Of a stretch of 49,294 bases of DNA, positions 18,243-26,556 are shown piece after piece. The position numbers and the translations under genes are program-made. The DNA is taken from NCBI RefSeq assembly GCF_012275575.1, contig NZ_NPIH01000101.1, forward strand, positions 1 to 49,294, in the 5' to 3' direction. This DNA comes from Paraburkholderia sp. SG-MS1 (GTDB lineage: Bacteria > Pseudomonadota > Gammaproteobacteria > Burkholderiales > Burkholderiaceae). Each line of letters begins with the position of its first letter. Position 1 is the stretch's first letter. The notes below the pieces were generated by a model that made no database searches, was not told the origin of the DNA, and was given only the letters and a program-made list of their open reading frames with translations.

Positions 18243-18539
18243 TCATTTAGCCTTGATGACGGTGTGATCCAGCACGCCTGTCACGCCGAACAGGCGCGTC
18301 ACGTCTTCCAGCGCAGCGGTTCTTTGCTGCGGGCGTTGCAGCTCGCCGTGCAGCGTGATGCGGCCACGTGAGACCTTCACCTTCACGCTATGTTCAGGGA
18401 CCGCCGAGTCCCAAGCCAGGCGGCGGGTCGCTTCCGCGGCGATTTGCGCATCGCTCAGGCGAGCGCCGGCGCCGGATCCTTTGCCCGTCTCCCAGCCTGC
18501 GCCAGGTAGCTTGCGTTTGTCGGCGCGAGCGGATGACAT
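18243..18539 (-). CDS. BON-domain protein
   Basis: A 98-residue protein whose second half (~30-97) is a single BON domain: DAQIAAEATRRLAWD, VKVKVSRGRITLHGEL, and RTAALEDVTRLFGVTGVLD. BON domains occur in OsmY and in lipid- or membrane-associated stress proteins. No signal peptide is visible, unlike OsmY; the N-terminus is basic and Gly-rich. GGAGG lies 5 nt before the ATG. It is convergent with ackA, with 22 bp between stops. Confidence 0.85.
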   Translation of the reverse strand: MSSARADKRKLPGAGWETGKGSGAGARLSDAQIAAEATRRLAWDSAVPEHSVKVKVSRGRITLHGELQRPQQRTAALEDVTRLFGVTGVLDHTVIKAK

Positions 18540-18820
18540 GGGTCCTCCACGGAGAACAGTGATTGAACAACACTAGCAGATGCGTGGGATTTTGCAGGTG
18601 GGCCGGAAAGGCTTAGGGCTGCGCCGGACCCGGCTGCGCTCCTTTGAACGCCCACCCATTGGACAATACACCGCCGGGCATCCATCCGCTCGTGATGTGA
18701 ACTGCACGCGCGCATCGCCGATGTTCCATACCGAACGCTAGTATGCTGACGGCTCGTCACCGGCGTGCCCGCCGCTCGCGCGCCACACCTTCCTCACCCT
18801 GAACAGCAAAGGCTTCGACC

Positions 18821-19216
18821 ATGCCCGACTTTCCCATCGACAACCCGTTTCTCGAATCGCTCGGCGTGCGTCTGACGCAATGGCGCGACGGCTACGCGGA
18901 GCTGGTCATGGCGATTGATGCGAGCAAGCTCAATCGCCAGGGCGTGCTGCAAGGCGGCGCGATCGCGACGCTGCTCGATGCGGCGGCGGGCTATGCGGGT
19001 CTGCATGCGGCGGTAGGACAACCGGCGCGGCATGCATTCACGTTGTCGCTGACCACCAACTATCTCGACAAGGGACTCGGCGAATCGGTGACGGCGAAGG
19101 GCTTTCTGGAACGCCAGGGCCGCTCGATTTTCTTTTCGCGCGGCGAAGCATGGGTAGACGGCAAGCTGTTGATCGCGAGCGCGCAGGGCACGTTCAAATA
19201 TTCGAAGACGGCCTGA
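18821..19216 (+). CDS. PaaI-family hotdog thioesterase
   Basis: A 131-residue single hotdog domain. Visible: NRQGVLQGGAIATLLDAAAGYAG, with the family helix that follows the N/H-x-x-G-x-(L/V)-(H/Q)-GG motif, and then FTLSLTTNYLDKG and GRSIFFSRGEAWV. The motif position usually occupied by His in HGG is Gln here (LQGG), which occurs in part of the family. Proteins of this type hydrolyse acyl- or phenylacetyl-CoA thioesters; the substrate is not predictable. AAAGG precedes the ATG. Confidence 0.87.
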   Translation: MPDFPIDNPFLESLGVRLTQWRDGYAELVMAIDASKLNRQGVLQGGAIATLLDAAAGYAGLHAAVGQPARHAFTLSLTTNYLDKGLGESVTAKGFLERQGRSIFFSRGEAWVDGKLLIASAQGTFKYSKTA

Positions 19217-19250
19217 TGGCCGACGCCTGCCGCAAGCGGCGCGCACCCAT

Positions 19251-19781
19251 TCACAGCGCCTTGTACATGACGGTGGTGGCGTCGAGCCGCCCTTCGTCGT
19301 GCGGGGCTTGGGCATAGCCTGGAATCACGCCGACGGTTTGATAGCCAAGCGCGGCATAGAGCGGTTCGGCGTGGTCGCCGGTGCGGGTGTCCAGCGTGAG
19401 CAGGCTGCGCCGCAAGTGCCGCGCATGGCGCTCCAGTTCCGTCATCAACGCCCGCGCGATGCCCCGGCGGCGAAACGCGGGATGGACCAGCAGCTTGCGC
19501 ACCTCCGCGCGGTGACGCTGGTTCGGCATTGTGTCGTAATCCAGTTGCACGGTGCCGGCGATCGCGTCGCCCTCGCGCGCGACGAACAGCATCAGTCCGC
19601 CCGCGCGTAACGAGGGCAGCACTTTGCCACGCCAGAACGCTTCGCTATCGGCGACGCCGTACGGCATCACGAAGCCGACGCTCGCGCCGTCATGCACACA
19701 GGCATGCAGCAGCGCGCCGAGTTCGGGGAGGTGCCGAACGAGGTCGTCGGCGGAAAAAGGCGTAATGGTGATCGCGCTCAT
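19251..19781 (-). CDS. GNAT-family N-acetyltransferase
   Basis: A 176-residue single GNAT domain that uses acetyl-CoA to acetylate an amine. Visible: the strand GTVQLDYDTMPNQRHRAEVRKLLVHPAFRRRGIARALM, in which RRRGIA is the pyrophosphate-binding Q/RxxGxG/A loop, then LTLDTRTGDHAEPLYAALGY. It begins 6 bp after the stop of the XRE-cupin regulator on the same strand, so the two form an operon and are likely to act together. The substrate is unknown; small-molecule amine or antibiotic acetylation is possible. Confidence 0.92.
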   Translation of the reverse strand: MSAITITPFSADDLVRHLPELGALLHACVHDGASVGFVMPYGVADSEAFWRGKVLPSLRAGGLMLFVAREGDAIAGTVQLDYDTMPNQRHRAEVRKLLVHPAFRRRGIARALMTELERHARHLRRSLLTLDTRTGDHAEPLYAALGYQTVGVIPGYAQAPHDEGRLDATTVMYKAL

Positions 19782-19787
19782 GCTGGC

Positions 19788-20360
19788 TCACACGATGAAG
19801 AGAAGATAGCGTGCCGAACTATCGGCGGGCGTCACGAAGGCGCTCGGGCCGAACAGCAGATAACGCAGGCAGTCGCCGGGGGCGAGGTCGTGGCGCTGGC
19901 CGTCGACGGTGATCTGCAGCCGGCCCTCCAGCAGGATCAGATGATGTTCGAGGCCGGGGCGTGGCGAGGCGTCGTACGCGATGCACGCGCCCGCGTCGAG
20001 TTCGCATTCCAGCGCCTCGCCCGCGAGCGCTTGCGCGGGCGGCGACACCGAGCGGCGCCGAAAGCCCGCGCTCGCGTCGCTCCAGACCGGTTGCGCGGTG
20101 CGTGGCACCCGGGGTGCGAAGTCCTCCTCGACCATGCGCATCAGCCGCGACATGGGCAGCCCGTACGCCACGCAGAGCCGACCGAGCACGCTCGCGGTGG
20201 GACTCACGGCTGCATTTTCCAGCCGCGACAGCGTGGCGCGGCTGACGTTGCTGCGCGTGGCAAGGTCGTCGAGCGACCAGTTGCGCTCCGCGCGCAAGGC
20301 CCGCAAACGCTGCGCGATGCGGCGGTCGATGAGCGTGTCGTCGGTAGCTGGATTTTCCAT
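19788..20360 (-). CDS. XRE-family regulator with C-terminal cupin
   Basis: A 190-residue transcription factor. Residues ~15-75 are an HTH_3 domain (RRIAQRLRALRAERNWSLDDLATRSNVSRATLSRLENA). Residues ~105-185 form a small cupin, with the strand pair LILLEGRLQITVDGQRHDLAPGDCLRY, that probably binds an effector. Such XRE-cupin proteins usually repress their own operon and a catabolic or resistance gene, here the GNAT gene. ATG 20360 was chosen; the frame can be extended to TTG 20396. The start overlaps a perfect 10-bp inverted repeat (20354-20388), a likely self-operator. Confidence 0.9.
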   Translation of the reverse strand: MENPATDDTLIDRRIAQRLRALRAERNWSLDDLATRSNVSRATLSRLENAAVSPTASVLGRLCVAYGLPMSRLMRMVEEDFAPRVPRTAQPVWSDASAGFRRRSVSPPAQALAGEALECELDAGACIAYDASPRPGLEHHLILLEGRLQITVDGQRHDLAPGDCLRYLLFGPSAFVTPADSSARYLLFIV

Positions 20361-20388
20361 ATTCGGGAAATTATCTCTAATATGGAAA
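20354..20388. promoter_or_regulatory. Perfect 10-bp inverted repeat at the regulator start
   Basis: TTTCCATATT (20354-20363) and AATATGGAAA (20379-20388) are exact reverse complements separated by 15 bp of AT-rich DNA. They straddle the ATG of the XRE-cupin gene. The position and AT-rich symmetry suggest an operator for autoregulation. Confidence 0.65.
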
Positions 20389-20572
20389 TGAGTCAATCGG
20401 AAAAGAATGGCGCGCGGGCGGTGTAGGGCGGCTCATCCGTCATCGAGATTCGTGCGCCGTCCCGACCGCTGGCGTTTATCATAGTGGCCACCAACCAGAA
20501 CGCGCCGCCTCGCTACACAACGGTAACGCGCATCATCCACGAGACCCGGCGACTCATGCCGCACCATCATCC

Positions 20573-21265
20573 ATGAACACCACTCCCGATGCTTCCTCCC
20601 GTCCCCCGATTCGTGAACTGACGCTGCTCGAGGGGCGCGTGCTCGGCGTGCTCGTCGAAAAGCAGCACACCGTGCCGGACAGTTATCCGCTTTCGCTGAA
20701 CGCGCTGACGCTGGGCTGCAATCAGAAAACCGGCCGCGCGCCCGTGATGAACGCGACCGAGGCCGAAGTGCTGAGCGCCGTCGATGGCCTGAAACGATTG
20801 AGCCTCGTCATGGAAGGCAGCAGCAGCCGCGTGCCGCGCTTCGAGCACAACATGAATCGCGTGCTTGGGTTGCCGAGCCAGTCGGCGGCCCTGCTGACCA
20901 CCTTGTTGCTGCGCGGCCCGCAGACGGCAGCTGAATTGCGCCTGAACAGTGCGCGTTTCCATGGCTTTGCCGACATCTCGTCGGTCGAGGCGTTTCTCGA
21001 CGAACTGGCCGGCAACGCGCCGCCCCGCGTCGTGAAGCTGGCCCGCACGCCGGGAGAGCGCGAGCATCGCTGGATGCATCTGCTGTGCGGCGAGGTGAGC
21101 GCAAGCGAGATCGCGCACCCGGCCGGCGAGGACGACACGGTGCCGTTGTCCGCGTTCGAAGCGATCAAGGCCGAGCAGAAGCGGCTCGCCGATGAGGTGG
21201 CCCGGCTTCATGCGATCGTGCGGCGGATGGCGGCGGAGTTGGGGATCGGCGTCGACGATCTTTGA
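20573..21265 (+). CDS. YceH/UPF0502 (DUF480) family protein
   Basis: A 230-residue protein matching YceH along its full length. It has two winged-helix units (ELTLLEGRVLGVLVEKQHTVPDSYPLSLNALTLGCNQKTGR, then ALLTTLLLRGPQTAAELR) and a C-terminal coiled tail (IKAEQKRLADEVARLHAIVRRM). The signature PDSYPLSLNAL...CNQK is intact. The family's structure is DNA-binding-like but its function is unknown. Cytoplasmic and monocistronic. Confidence 0.93.
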   Translation: MNTTPDASSRPPIRELTLLEGRVLGVLVEKQHTVPDSYPLSLNALTLGCNQKTGRAPVMNATEAEVLSAVDGLKRLSLVMEGSSSRVPRFEHNMNRVLGLPSQSAALLTTLLLRGPQTAAELRLNSARFHGFADISSVEAFLDELAGNAPPRVVKLARTPGEREHRWMHLLCGEVSASEIAHPAGEDDTVPLSAFEAIKAEQKRLADEVARLHAIVRRMAAELGIGVDDL

Positions 21266-21328
21266 GCGAATGTCGAAGCGGGCGACGTGGTGGTCTTTCT
21301 GGCGTGGCGATGGCTAGAAACCGATGGC

Positions 21329-21847
21329 TCACGCGTCGCGGCTGCGCTGAGTGTTTGTCGACAGCATGCGTTGCGTGCGATAGAAGATGCGCGGCGGCAC
21401 GTTCGGCGAATCCTGAGCAAGCCGGTCGAGCTCGTCGCGAATCGCGGTGAGGTAGTGGCCGTCGCGCGCGTCGGCGTCGCCGGCGAATACTGCTTCGAGC
21501 CTGCGACGCACGGCGCCATAGCGTGCGCCGGCCGCGCGGTGTTTCTCCGCGCGCTCCGCGTAGCGCAGGAACAGTTTCAACGCGGCCGAGACGGCGGCCG
21601 CGGCGCTCACGAACCCCACGAAGAGCCGCTGTTCAATCGTCACCGCCGTCAACGTCAACGACGCGAACACGGCGGTCCCCACGAACGCGGTGAGGGCGGT
21701 CACCAGCCAGCCGAGCTGACGGTCGCGCGCCGACAGCAGATCCGCCATGTCGTAATGGCTCATCTGGGATTCACGCGCGCGGCGAATCCATTTCAGCAGA
21801 AGCTGGTCTTCGTCGACCGGGGGCTCGTAGGCGGGCAGTGTCGTCAT
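21329..21847 (-). CDS. SLATT/DUF4231-like two-helix membrane protein
   Basis: A 172-residue protein with a short soluble N-terminus (QLLLKWIRRARESQMSHYDMADLLSARDRQ), two transmembrane helices (~47-66 and ~72-90, VTALTAFVGTAVFASL and LFVGFVSAAAAVSAAL), and a long amphipathic C-terminal helix (FLRYAERAEKHRAAGARYGAVRRRLEAV). This arrangement, including the x-GTAVFASL and E-x-A-x-x-HR-x-AG-x-x-Y patterns, matches the SLATT superfamily. Members are predicted membrane effectors, often beside SMODS nucleotidyltransferases or SLOG sensors. No such partner is adjacent, so the role is open. ATG 21847 was preferred over the longer frame to 21910. Confidence 0.75.
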   Translation of the reverse strand: MTTLPAYEPPVDEDQLLLKWIRRARESQMSHYDMADLLSARDRQLGWLVTALTAFVGTAVFASLTLTAVTIEQRLFVGFVSAAAAVSAALKLFLRYAERAEKHRAAGARYGAVRRRLEAVFAGDADARDGHYLTAIRDELDRLAQDSPNVPPRIFYRTQRMLSTNTQRSRDA

Positions 21848-21963
21848 GGCGCTTGTCGGGGCGGTTCGGCGGCGCAAGCATAACGCGTGCGCCTGACGAT
21901 ACTGTGCCACATCGAAGCATCAAGCCGGATATCGCGCGTAGCTGCATCGGCCAGTCAGGTCGC

Positions 21964-23022
21964 TCAGCGAGTCAGGCGCCGCACGCGGGGCAATACTTCT
22001 TCCGCAAAGACGCGCATGTCGCGCTCGAACGGCTGGAATTGCAGCATGAACAATTCGATCCCCGCGTGATGAAAGCGGGCGATGCGCGCGGCGACCGTGT
22101 CATAGCTGCCGACCAGTCCCGCCGCGGTGCCGCCGTTCGAGCCGACGCGCGGCGTTTGCGCGAAGGTCTGGAACATCACCGCCTTCGGGTCGATGTTCGA
22201 TTTCTGCTGCGCGCGCAGCGGCGCATCTCTCGCGGCGAGGGCGAACAGATGATCGAGGTGCCGGGTTGCGTCGTCGTCGGTTTCACGGGCGATCACAAAT
22301 GCCGACAGGCCGAAACGCAACGGCGCGTGCGCCGCAGGCCGCTTGCGGGCGCGCAGGTCGGCGATCAGCGCTTCGACGTCCGGCAACGGCTGGCCGTTGA
22401 TGAACCACACGTCGCCTTTGTCGGCGACCAGCTGGCGCGCGGGCTCCGATTCACCGCCCACGTAGATGAGCGGCCGTTCGCGATACGGATCGGCAGGGCG
22501 CAATAGATAGTCATCCACATTAAAGTGTTCGCCGTGAAAACGCGTGCGTTCGCCGCGCAACAACGCATCGACCACGGTGATCCACTCGCGCCCATACGCG
22601 TAACGCGCGTCGTGCTCCGCAAAGCCGATACCGGCGCGCTCCAGCTCCGGGCGATTCCACGCATTGACAAGATTAATTGCGAAGCGCCCGCCGCTGATGT
22701 GCTCGATCTGCTGCGCCATTTTCGCCAACACGACCGGGTGATACAGATAAGGCTTGATGGCCGCGATGATTTCGATGCGTTCGGTCAACGCCGCGAGCGC
22801 GGCCGACGCGGTCCACGCTTCGAGCTGATCGAAGTCGGGATTGTGCGGATTGATCGTGTGTTGGGCGACGAGCACCGAGTCGTAGCCGAGGCGCTCGGCT
22901 TCGAGTACGAGAGCTTTGTTGCGCGCCCATGACGCGTCGTACGGTTCATCGGGGTCCTGCAGTGCGGCGCGGCTGCCATGAACCAGGGCCCAGACGCCGA
23001 AGCGCGGAGGCAGTGTCGACAT
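21964..23022 (-). CDS. FMNH2-dependent monooxygenase, SfnG-like (LLM class)
   Basis: A 352-residue bacterial-luciferase-type TIM barrel. N-terminal [69 protein letters not shown] and YGREWITVVDALLRGE are the landmarks of SfnG/SsuD-like enzymes. SfnG cleaves dimethyl sulfone to methanesulfinate using reduced FMN and oxygen; related SsuD desulfonates alkanesulfonates. A GGAGA ribosome site precedes the ATG. It is divergent from a sulfonate-type binding protein and near an SfnB-like flavoprotein, so a role in organosulfur scavenging is likely. No dedicated FMN reductase is adjacent, though a flavin-reductase-fold protein lies at 32075. Confidence 0.85.
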   Translation of the reverse strand: MSTLPPRFGVWALVHGSRAALQDPDEPYDASWARNKALVLEAERLGYDSVLVAQHTINPHNPDFDQLEAWTASAALAALTERIEIIAAIKPYLYHPVVLAKMAQQIEHISGGRFAINLVNAWNRPELERAGIGFAEHDARYAYGREWITVVDALLRGERTRFHGEHFNVDDYLLRPADPYRERPLIYVGGESEPARQLVADKGDVWFINGQPLPDVEALIADLRARKRPAAHAPLRFGLSAFVIARETDDDATRHLDHLFALAARDAPLRAQQKSNIDPKAVMFQTFAQTPRVGSNGGTAAGLVGSYDTVAARIARFHHAGIELFMLQFQPFERDMRVFAEEVLPRVRRLTR

Positions 23023-23211
23023 AAAGCGAAAATCTCCACGGAAAAGCGGTGCTTGCGATTTGTTCGACTCGCATCAAAGCTTTGAATGATGCGGGATGCC
23101 GTCGCCACGCGTTCCAATTTCTGTCTATATCGTTCGATGAAATCGGTCTATGGACGTGCCGCGAACTTTTATATATTCAGCGATTGCGCCTACCTTTCTG
23201 GAATTCGATCG

Positions 23212-24186
23212 ATGCCTGTCACTTTCTCCGGCTCTCGCCGTCTGCTGCACTTTTGCGTGTCATTGACGTTGATCGGCGGGGTGCTGTCCGCCGGCTTCGC
23301 ACAAGCCAACGAAACGGTTTCGATCAGCTATCAGCGTTCGTCGACGCTGTTCATTCTGCTCAAGCGCACCGGTGCATTGGAGAAGAAGCTCAAACCGCTG
23401 GGCTATGACGTGAGCTGGCACGAGTTCTCGACGGGCCTGCTGCAATCGCTGAACGCGGGCAGTGTGGATCTGCATGCGGACGTCGCCGATGCATTCGCGC
23501 TTTTCACGCAGGCCGCCAACGCGCCGCTGACTTACTACGCAGAGGAAACCTCGGCGCCGACGGCTCAGGCGATCATCGTGCCGCCGGGCTCGCCGATCCG
23601 CTCGGTTGCGGACCTGAAGGGAAAACGCGTCGCGGTGGCGAAAGGCTCGGGCTGTAATTACCTGTTGCTGAGCGCATTGGCCAAAGCGGGAATGACCATC
23701 AACGACATTCAGGTGCGCTATCTGGAAGCGCCCGACGCGCTCGCCGCGTTTCGCGGCGGCAACATCGACGCATGGGCGATCTGGGACCCGTTCCTCGCCG
23801 CGCAGCAGCGTGATGCGCACGTGCGCGTGATTGCCGACGGCACCAGCGGAGTCGCGCAATACAACCGTTTCTATACGGCGACGACCGCGTTCGCGGACAA
23901 GCATCCGGACGTGCTGCGCGTCGTATTCGATGAACTGAACACGACCGGCAAATGGGTCAAGGCGCATCCGCAGGACGCCGCGCAGATTCTCGGCCCGGTG
24001 TGGGGGAACATTCCCGCGCCGACAGTCGAGCTGGCCAATAGCCGCCGCAGCTATGACATCGTGCCGGTGCAGCGCGATCAGTTGGCGGAGCAGCAGCGTA
24101 TCGCGGATACGTATCGCGCGGCCGGACTCATTCCCGCTGCACTGAAGGCGACCGACATCCGGATCTGGACGCCGTCGGCGAAGTAA
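23212..24186 (+). CDS. Aliphatic-sulfonate ABC transporter substrate-binding protein, SsuA-like
   Basis: A 324-residue periplasmic protein. The signal peptide covers ~1-33 (RRLLHFCVSLTLIGGVLSAGFAQA). The mature part is an NMT1/SsuA-type binding fold: VSISYQRSSTLFILLKRTG, WHEFSTGLLQSLNAGSVDL, then GKRVAVAKGSGCNYLLLSAL, and AFRGGNIDAWAIWDPFLAAQQ. These are hallmarks of sulfonate/taurine binding proteins. ATG 23212 was chosen over an upstream open frame because the signal peptide begins there. No SsuB ATPase or SsuC permease gene is adjacent, so it must borrow another transporter or be an orphan. It shares a 189-bp divergent promoter with the monooxygenase. Confidence 0.88.
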   Translation: MPVTFSGSRRLLHFCVSLTLIGGVLSAGFAQANETVSISYQRSSTLFILLKRTGALEKKLKPLGYDVSWHEFSTGLLQSLNAGSVDLHADVADAFALFTQAANAPLTYYAEETSAPTAQAIIVPPGSPIRSVADLKGKRVAVAKGSGCNYLLLSALAKAGMTINDIQVRYLEAPDALAAFRGGNIDAWAIWDPFLAAQQRDAHVRVIADGTSGVAQYNRFYTATTAFADKHPDVLRVVFDELNTTGKWVKAHPQDAAQILGPVWGNIPAPTVELANSRRSYDIVPVQRDQLAEQQRIADTYRAAGLIPAALKATDIRIWTPSAK

Positions 24187-24192
24187 GGAAAG

Positions 24193-24226
24193 GCACTGTT
24201 CAGCACGTTCCTGTGCCGAACAGTGC
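24193..24226. terminator. Strong bidirectional hairpin between convergent genes
   Basis: GCACTGTTC (24193-24201) pairs perfectly with GAACAGTGC (24218-24226). A second 4-bp GCAC/GTGC stem continues inside it after one mismatch, leaving a 6-nt loop. It lies 7 bp after the binding-protein stop and 25 bp from the convergent flavoprotein stop. No long U tract is present. Confidence 0.65.
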
Positions 24227-24250
24227 AGGCCAGTCACTCAGTCGAGCCCA

Positions 24251-25507
24251 TCAAGCGGGCGAGCCTTCACGCGCGACGCCGAACCGTTCGTTGTGCGCCT
24301 TGCCGTTCAGATAGAAGTCACCGATCGCCGCCTCCCGAATGATCGCCGGATTGTGCGAGGCGAGCACTCGCGCATTGCGCCAGTAGCGGTCGAAGCGGCG
24401 CGATTCGCTGGTGGCCGATGCGCCGCCCACTTCGAACAGCAGCGTGGCCGCCTGCAGTGTTTGCTCGATGACGATCTGCTGCGCCTGAAAGGTCTGGATG
24501 TCGAGGCGGATATAGGTTTGCTCATCGGTGCGGCCCTCGGCGCGCGCGACGCAAACCTCGTCGATTGCACGCGCCAGCGCTGCGCTGATGCTCTGCGTCG
24601 AGTAAGCGAGACTCGCGAGGCGGCCGACCACGCGATGCACGAGCGGATTGTCGCGCGGGCTCGACTCGCCGGGGATGCCGAAGGTTCTCGTCCTTGCCTG
24701 CGTGAAGGTCACGGCGTCGCGCAGCGCCGCGCGGCTGATACCCGCGAGGTTGGCGACGTGCAGCGCCTGGTAGTACGCGGTCAGCAGGCTGTTGCGGCGT
24801 GGTTCGGACGCCTGGTAGCGACGGTACAGATTGTCGGGTGAAACCGGCACGCGCTCGAAACGCGCGGTACCGCTGCCGGTCAGACGCTGGCCGAAGCCGT
24901 CCCAGTCGTCGATACGTTCGACGCCCGGCGTATCGGCCTTGACGAGCACGCGCACGTCGCTCTGGCCATCATGCGCGGTGACGTCCACCCAATCGGCGTA
25001 GAGCGTGCCGGTGGTGTAGTACTTCTCGCCGTCGAGATGCCACGCACCGTCGGTCTGCGTGAGACGCACGCTGTTGTTGGTCACGCCGGTACGCTCGGAC
25101 ACCGCGCCGCCGACAATCTGCCCTTGGGCCACGCGCGTGAGCCAGCGGTCGCGCAGCGCCGCGTCGCTGTTTTCCAGCAGCGATTCGACAAAGCCACCAT
25201 GCACGCGCAGGATTTGCGGCAGATTCGAATCGGCTTCGCCGAGGCGCGTGACCAGCGCGAAGAACTGCGTGAGCGAGACGCCTTCGCCGCCGTATTGTTG
25301 CGGCACGCGCAGCCGCGTGTAGCCCGCTTCACGCAGCCACTCCACCGGTTCGTAGGCGAGTTCCCGATGTTGCTCGCGCTGCACCGCGCCTTCGGCGATG
25401 CGCGCGAGGAGCGGCGCGAAGCGGCGGGTCAGCGGGTCGTCGCCGAACAGTTGAGCGGCGTCGGCGACGGGATGAACCGGGCTGTGTTGTGATTGAACTG
25501 CTGACAT
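24251..25507 (-). CDS. Acyl-CoA-dehydrogenase-fold flavoprotein, SfnB/DszC-like
   Basis: A 418-residue protein with the acyl-CoA dehydrogenase fold: N-terminal helical domain (EWLREAGYTRLRVPQQYGGEGVSL), beta domain (GGAVSERTGVTNNSVRL and WHLDGEKYYTTGTLYADWVDV), and C-terminal four-helix domain (LFEVGGASATSESRRFDRYWRNARVL). The pattern is that of SfnB and DszC, flavin monooxygenases used in sulfone or organosulfur acquisition, rather than true fatty acyl-CoA dehydrogenases. CGGAGAACAC precedes the ATG. With the SfnG-like enzyme and SsuA-like protein it forms a sulfur-starvation group. The exact substrate is unproven. Confidence 0.85.
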   Translation of the reverse strand: MSAVQSQHSPVHPVADAAQLFGDDPLTRRFAPLLARIAEGAVQREQHRELAYEPVEWLREAGYTRLRVPQQYGGEGVSLTQFFALVTRLGEADSNLPQILRVHGGFVESLLENSDAALRDRWLTRVAQGQIVGGAVSERTGVTNNSVRLTQTDGAWHLDGEKYYTTGTLYADWVDVTAHDGQSDVRVLVKADTPGVERIDDWDGFGQRLTGSGTARFERVPVSPDNLYRRYQASEPRRNSLLTAYYQALHVANLAGISRAALRDAVTFTQARTRTFGIPGESSPRDNPLVHRVVGRLASLAYSTQSISAALARAIDEVCVARAEGRTDEQTYIRLDIQTFQAQQIVIEQTLQAATLLFEVGGASATSESRRFDRYWRNARVLASHNPAIIREAAIGDFYLNGKAHNERFGVAREGSPA

Positions 25508-25644
25508 GTGTTCTCCGAAATGAAGCGCGTACGCGGCGCAATCGGAGTACGGTACGGGAGGACGCGGGGCGCCAGCAACGAAGTATTTCGCCGATTCTTA
25601 GCAGAGTGCGTGCAATGGCTTTCGCATGCACGGCCGCGTCGCTT

Positions 25645-26556
25645 TTATTTGAGCGCCGCCACGGTACGCCGGCGTGCCAGCAGCTTCACCGCCAGCAGAC
25701 AGGTGCCCATCACCGTGAACGACAACACGGTCGTCATCGTGCCGAGCGCGTAGATGACCGGCGTCGTCACCGACGTCGTGAGCCCCTGCAATTCGAGCGG
25801 CAATGTGTTCTGTTCGCCGATCGCCTGCGAGGTGCGGGCGATCTCGTCCCATGACAGCGTGAAGCCGAACATCGCGACGCCGACCACCGAAGGCCCGATG
25901 ATCGGCAGCACGACATGCCGGAAGCTCTGCCACGGCGTTGCACCGAGATCGCGCGACGCTTCCTCGTAAGCCGGGTTGAAGCGGTTGAACACCGCGAACA
26001 TCACCAGCAGGCCGAACGGCAGCGTCCACGTCAGATGCGCGCCGAGCGCGGACGTGAAGAGGCCCATCGAGGTCGTATAGGCATCGGCGAACGACTGATA
26101 GCCCCACGCCGACGCGAGGTACTTCACGCCGTTATCCAGCAGCCGGAACGTCAGGCCGATACCGAGCGACACGATGATTGACGGCATGATCAGACTCGCC
26201 ACCGACACGTAGAACACCGCAGTGTCGCCGCGAAATTTTCGACGGAACGCGAGACCCGCCGCGACCGAGAACACCACCGTCAGCACCGTGACCACCAAAG
26301 CGAGCCGCACGGACCGGCCGAAGGCGGCCCAGATGTCGATATCGGCGACGCCGTTGCGCAGCACCGCGAACCAGTGCAGCGAAACACCCCGCATCGGGAA
26401 GGTCAGACCGCCCTCGGGGCCTTGAAACGACAGAATGAAAATCGTGATCACCGGTCCGTACAGGAACAGCACGAACAGGCCGAACAGCAGCGCGAGCCAG
26501 TAGAAGCTGGCCGGACGGCGTTCGCGATGTTTGACGCGAATGGTCTGCATCTTCAT
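25645..26556 (-). CDS. ABC transporter permease, PotC-like
   Basis: A 303-residue inner-membrane permease with six predicted helices. The EAA loop EASRDLGATPWQSFRHVVLPIIGPSV (~210) contacts the ATPase. It belongs to the spermidine/putrescine (PotC) class of binding-protein-dependent importers. AAGGAG lies 5 nt before ATG 26556, and the start overlaps the stop of the upstream permease by 4 nt (ATGA), showing translational coupling. It is the last gene of the four-gene operon that starts at 30054. Confidence 0.93.
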   Translation of the reverse strand: MKMQTIRVKHRERRPASFYWLALLFGLFVLFLYGPVITIFILSFQGPEGGLTFPMRGVSLHWFAVLRNGVADIDIWAAFGRSVRLALVVTVLTVVFSVAAGLAFRRKFRGDTAVFYVSVASLIMPSIIVSLGIGLTFRLLDNGVKYLASAWGYQSFADAYTTSMGLFTSALGAHLTWTLPFGLLVMFAVFNRFNPAYEEASRDLGATPWQSFRHVVLPIIGPSVVGVAMFGFTLSWDEIARTSQAIGEQNTLPLELQGLTTSVTTPVIYALGTMTTVLSFTVMGTCLLAVKLLARRRTVAALK

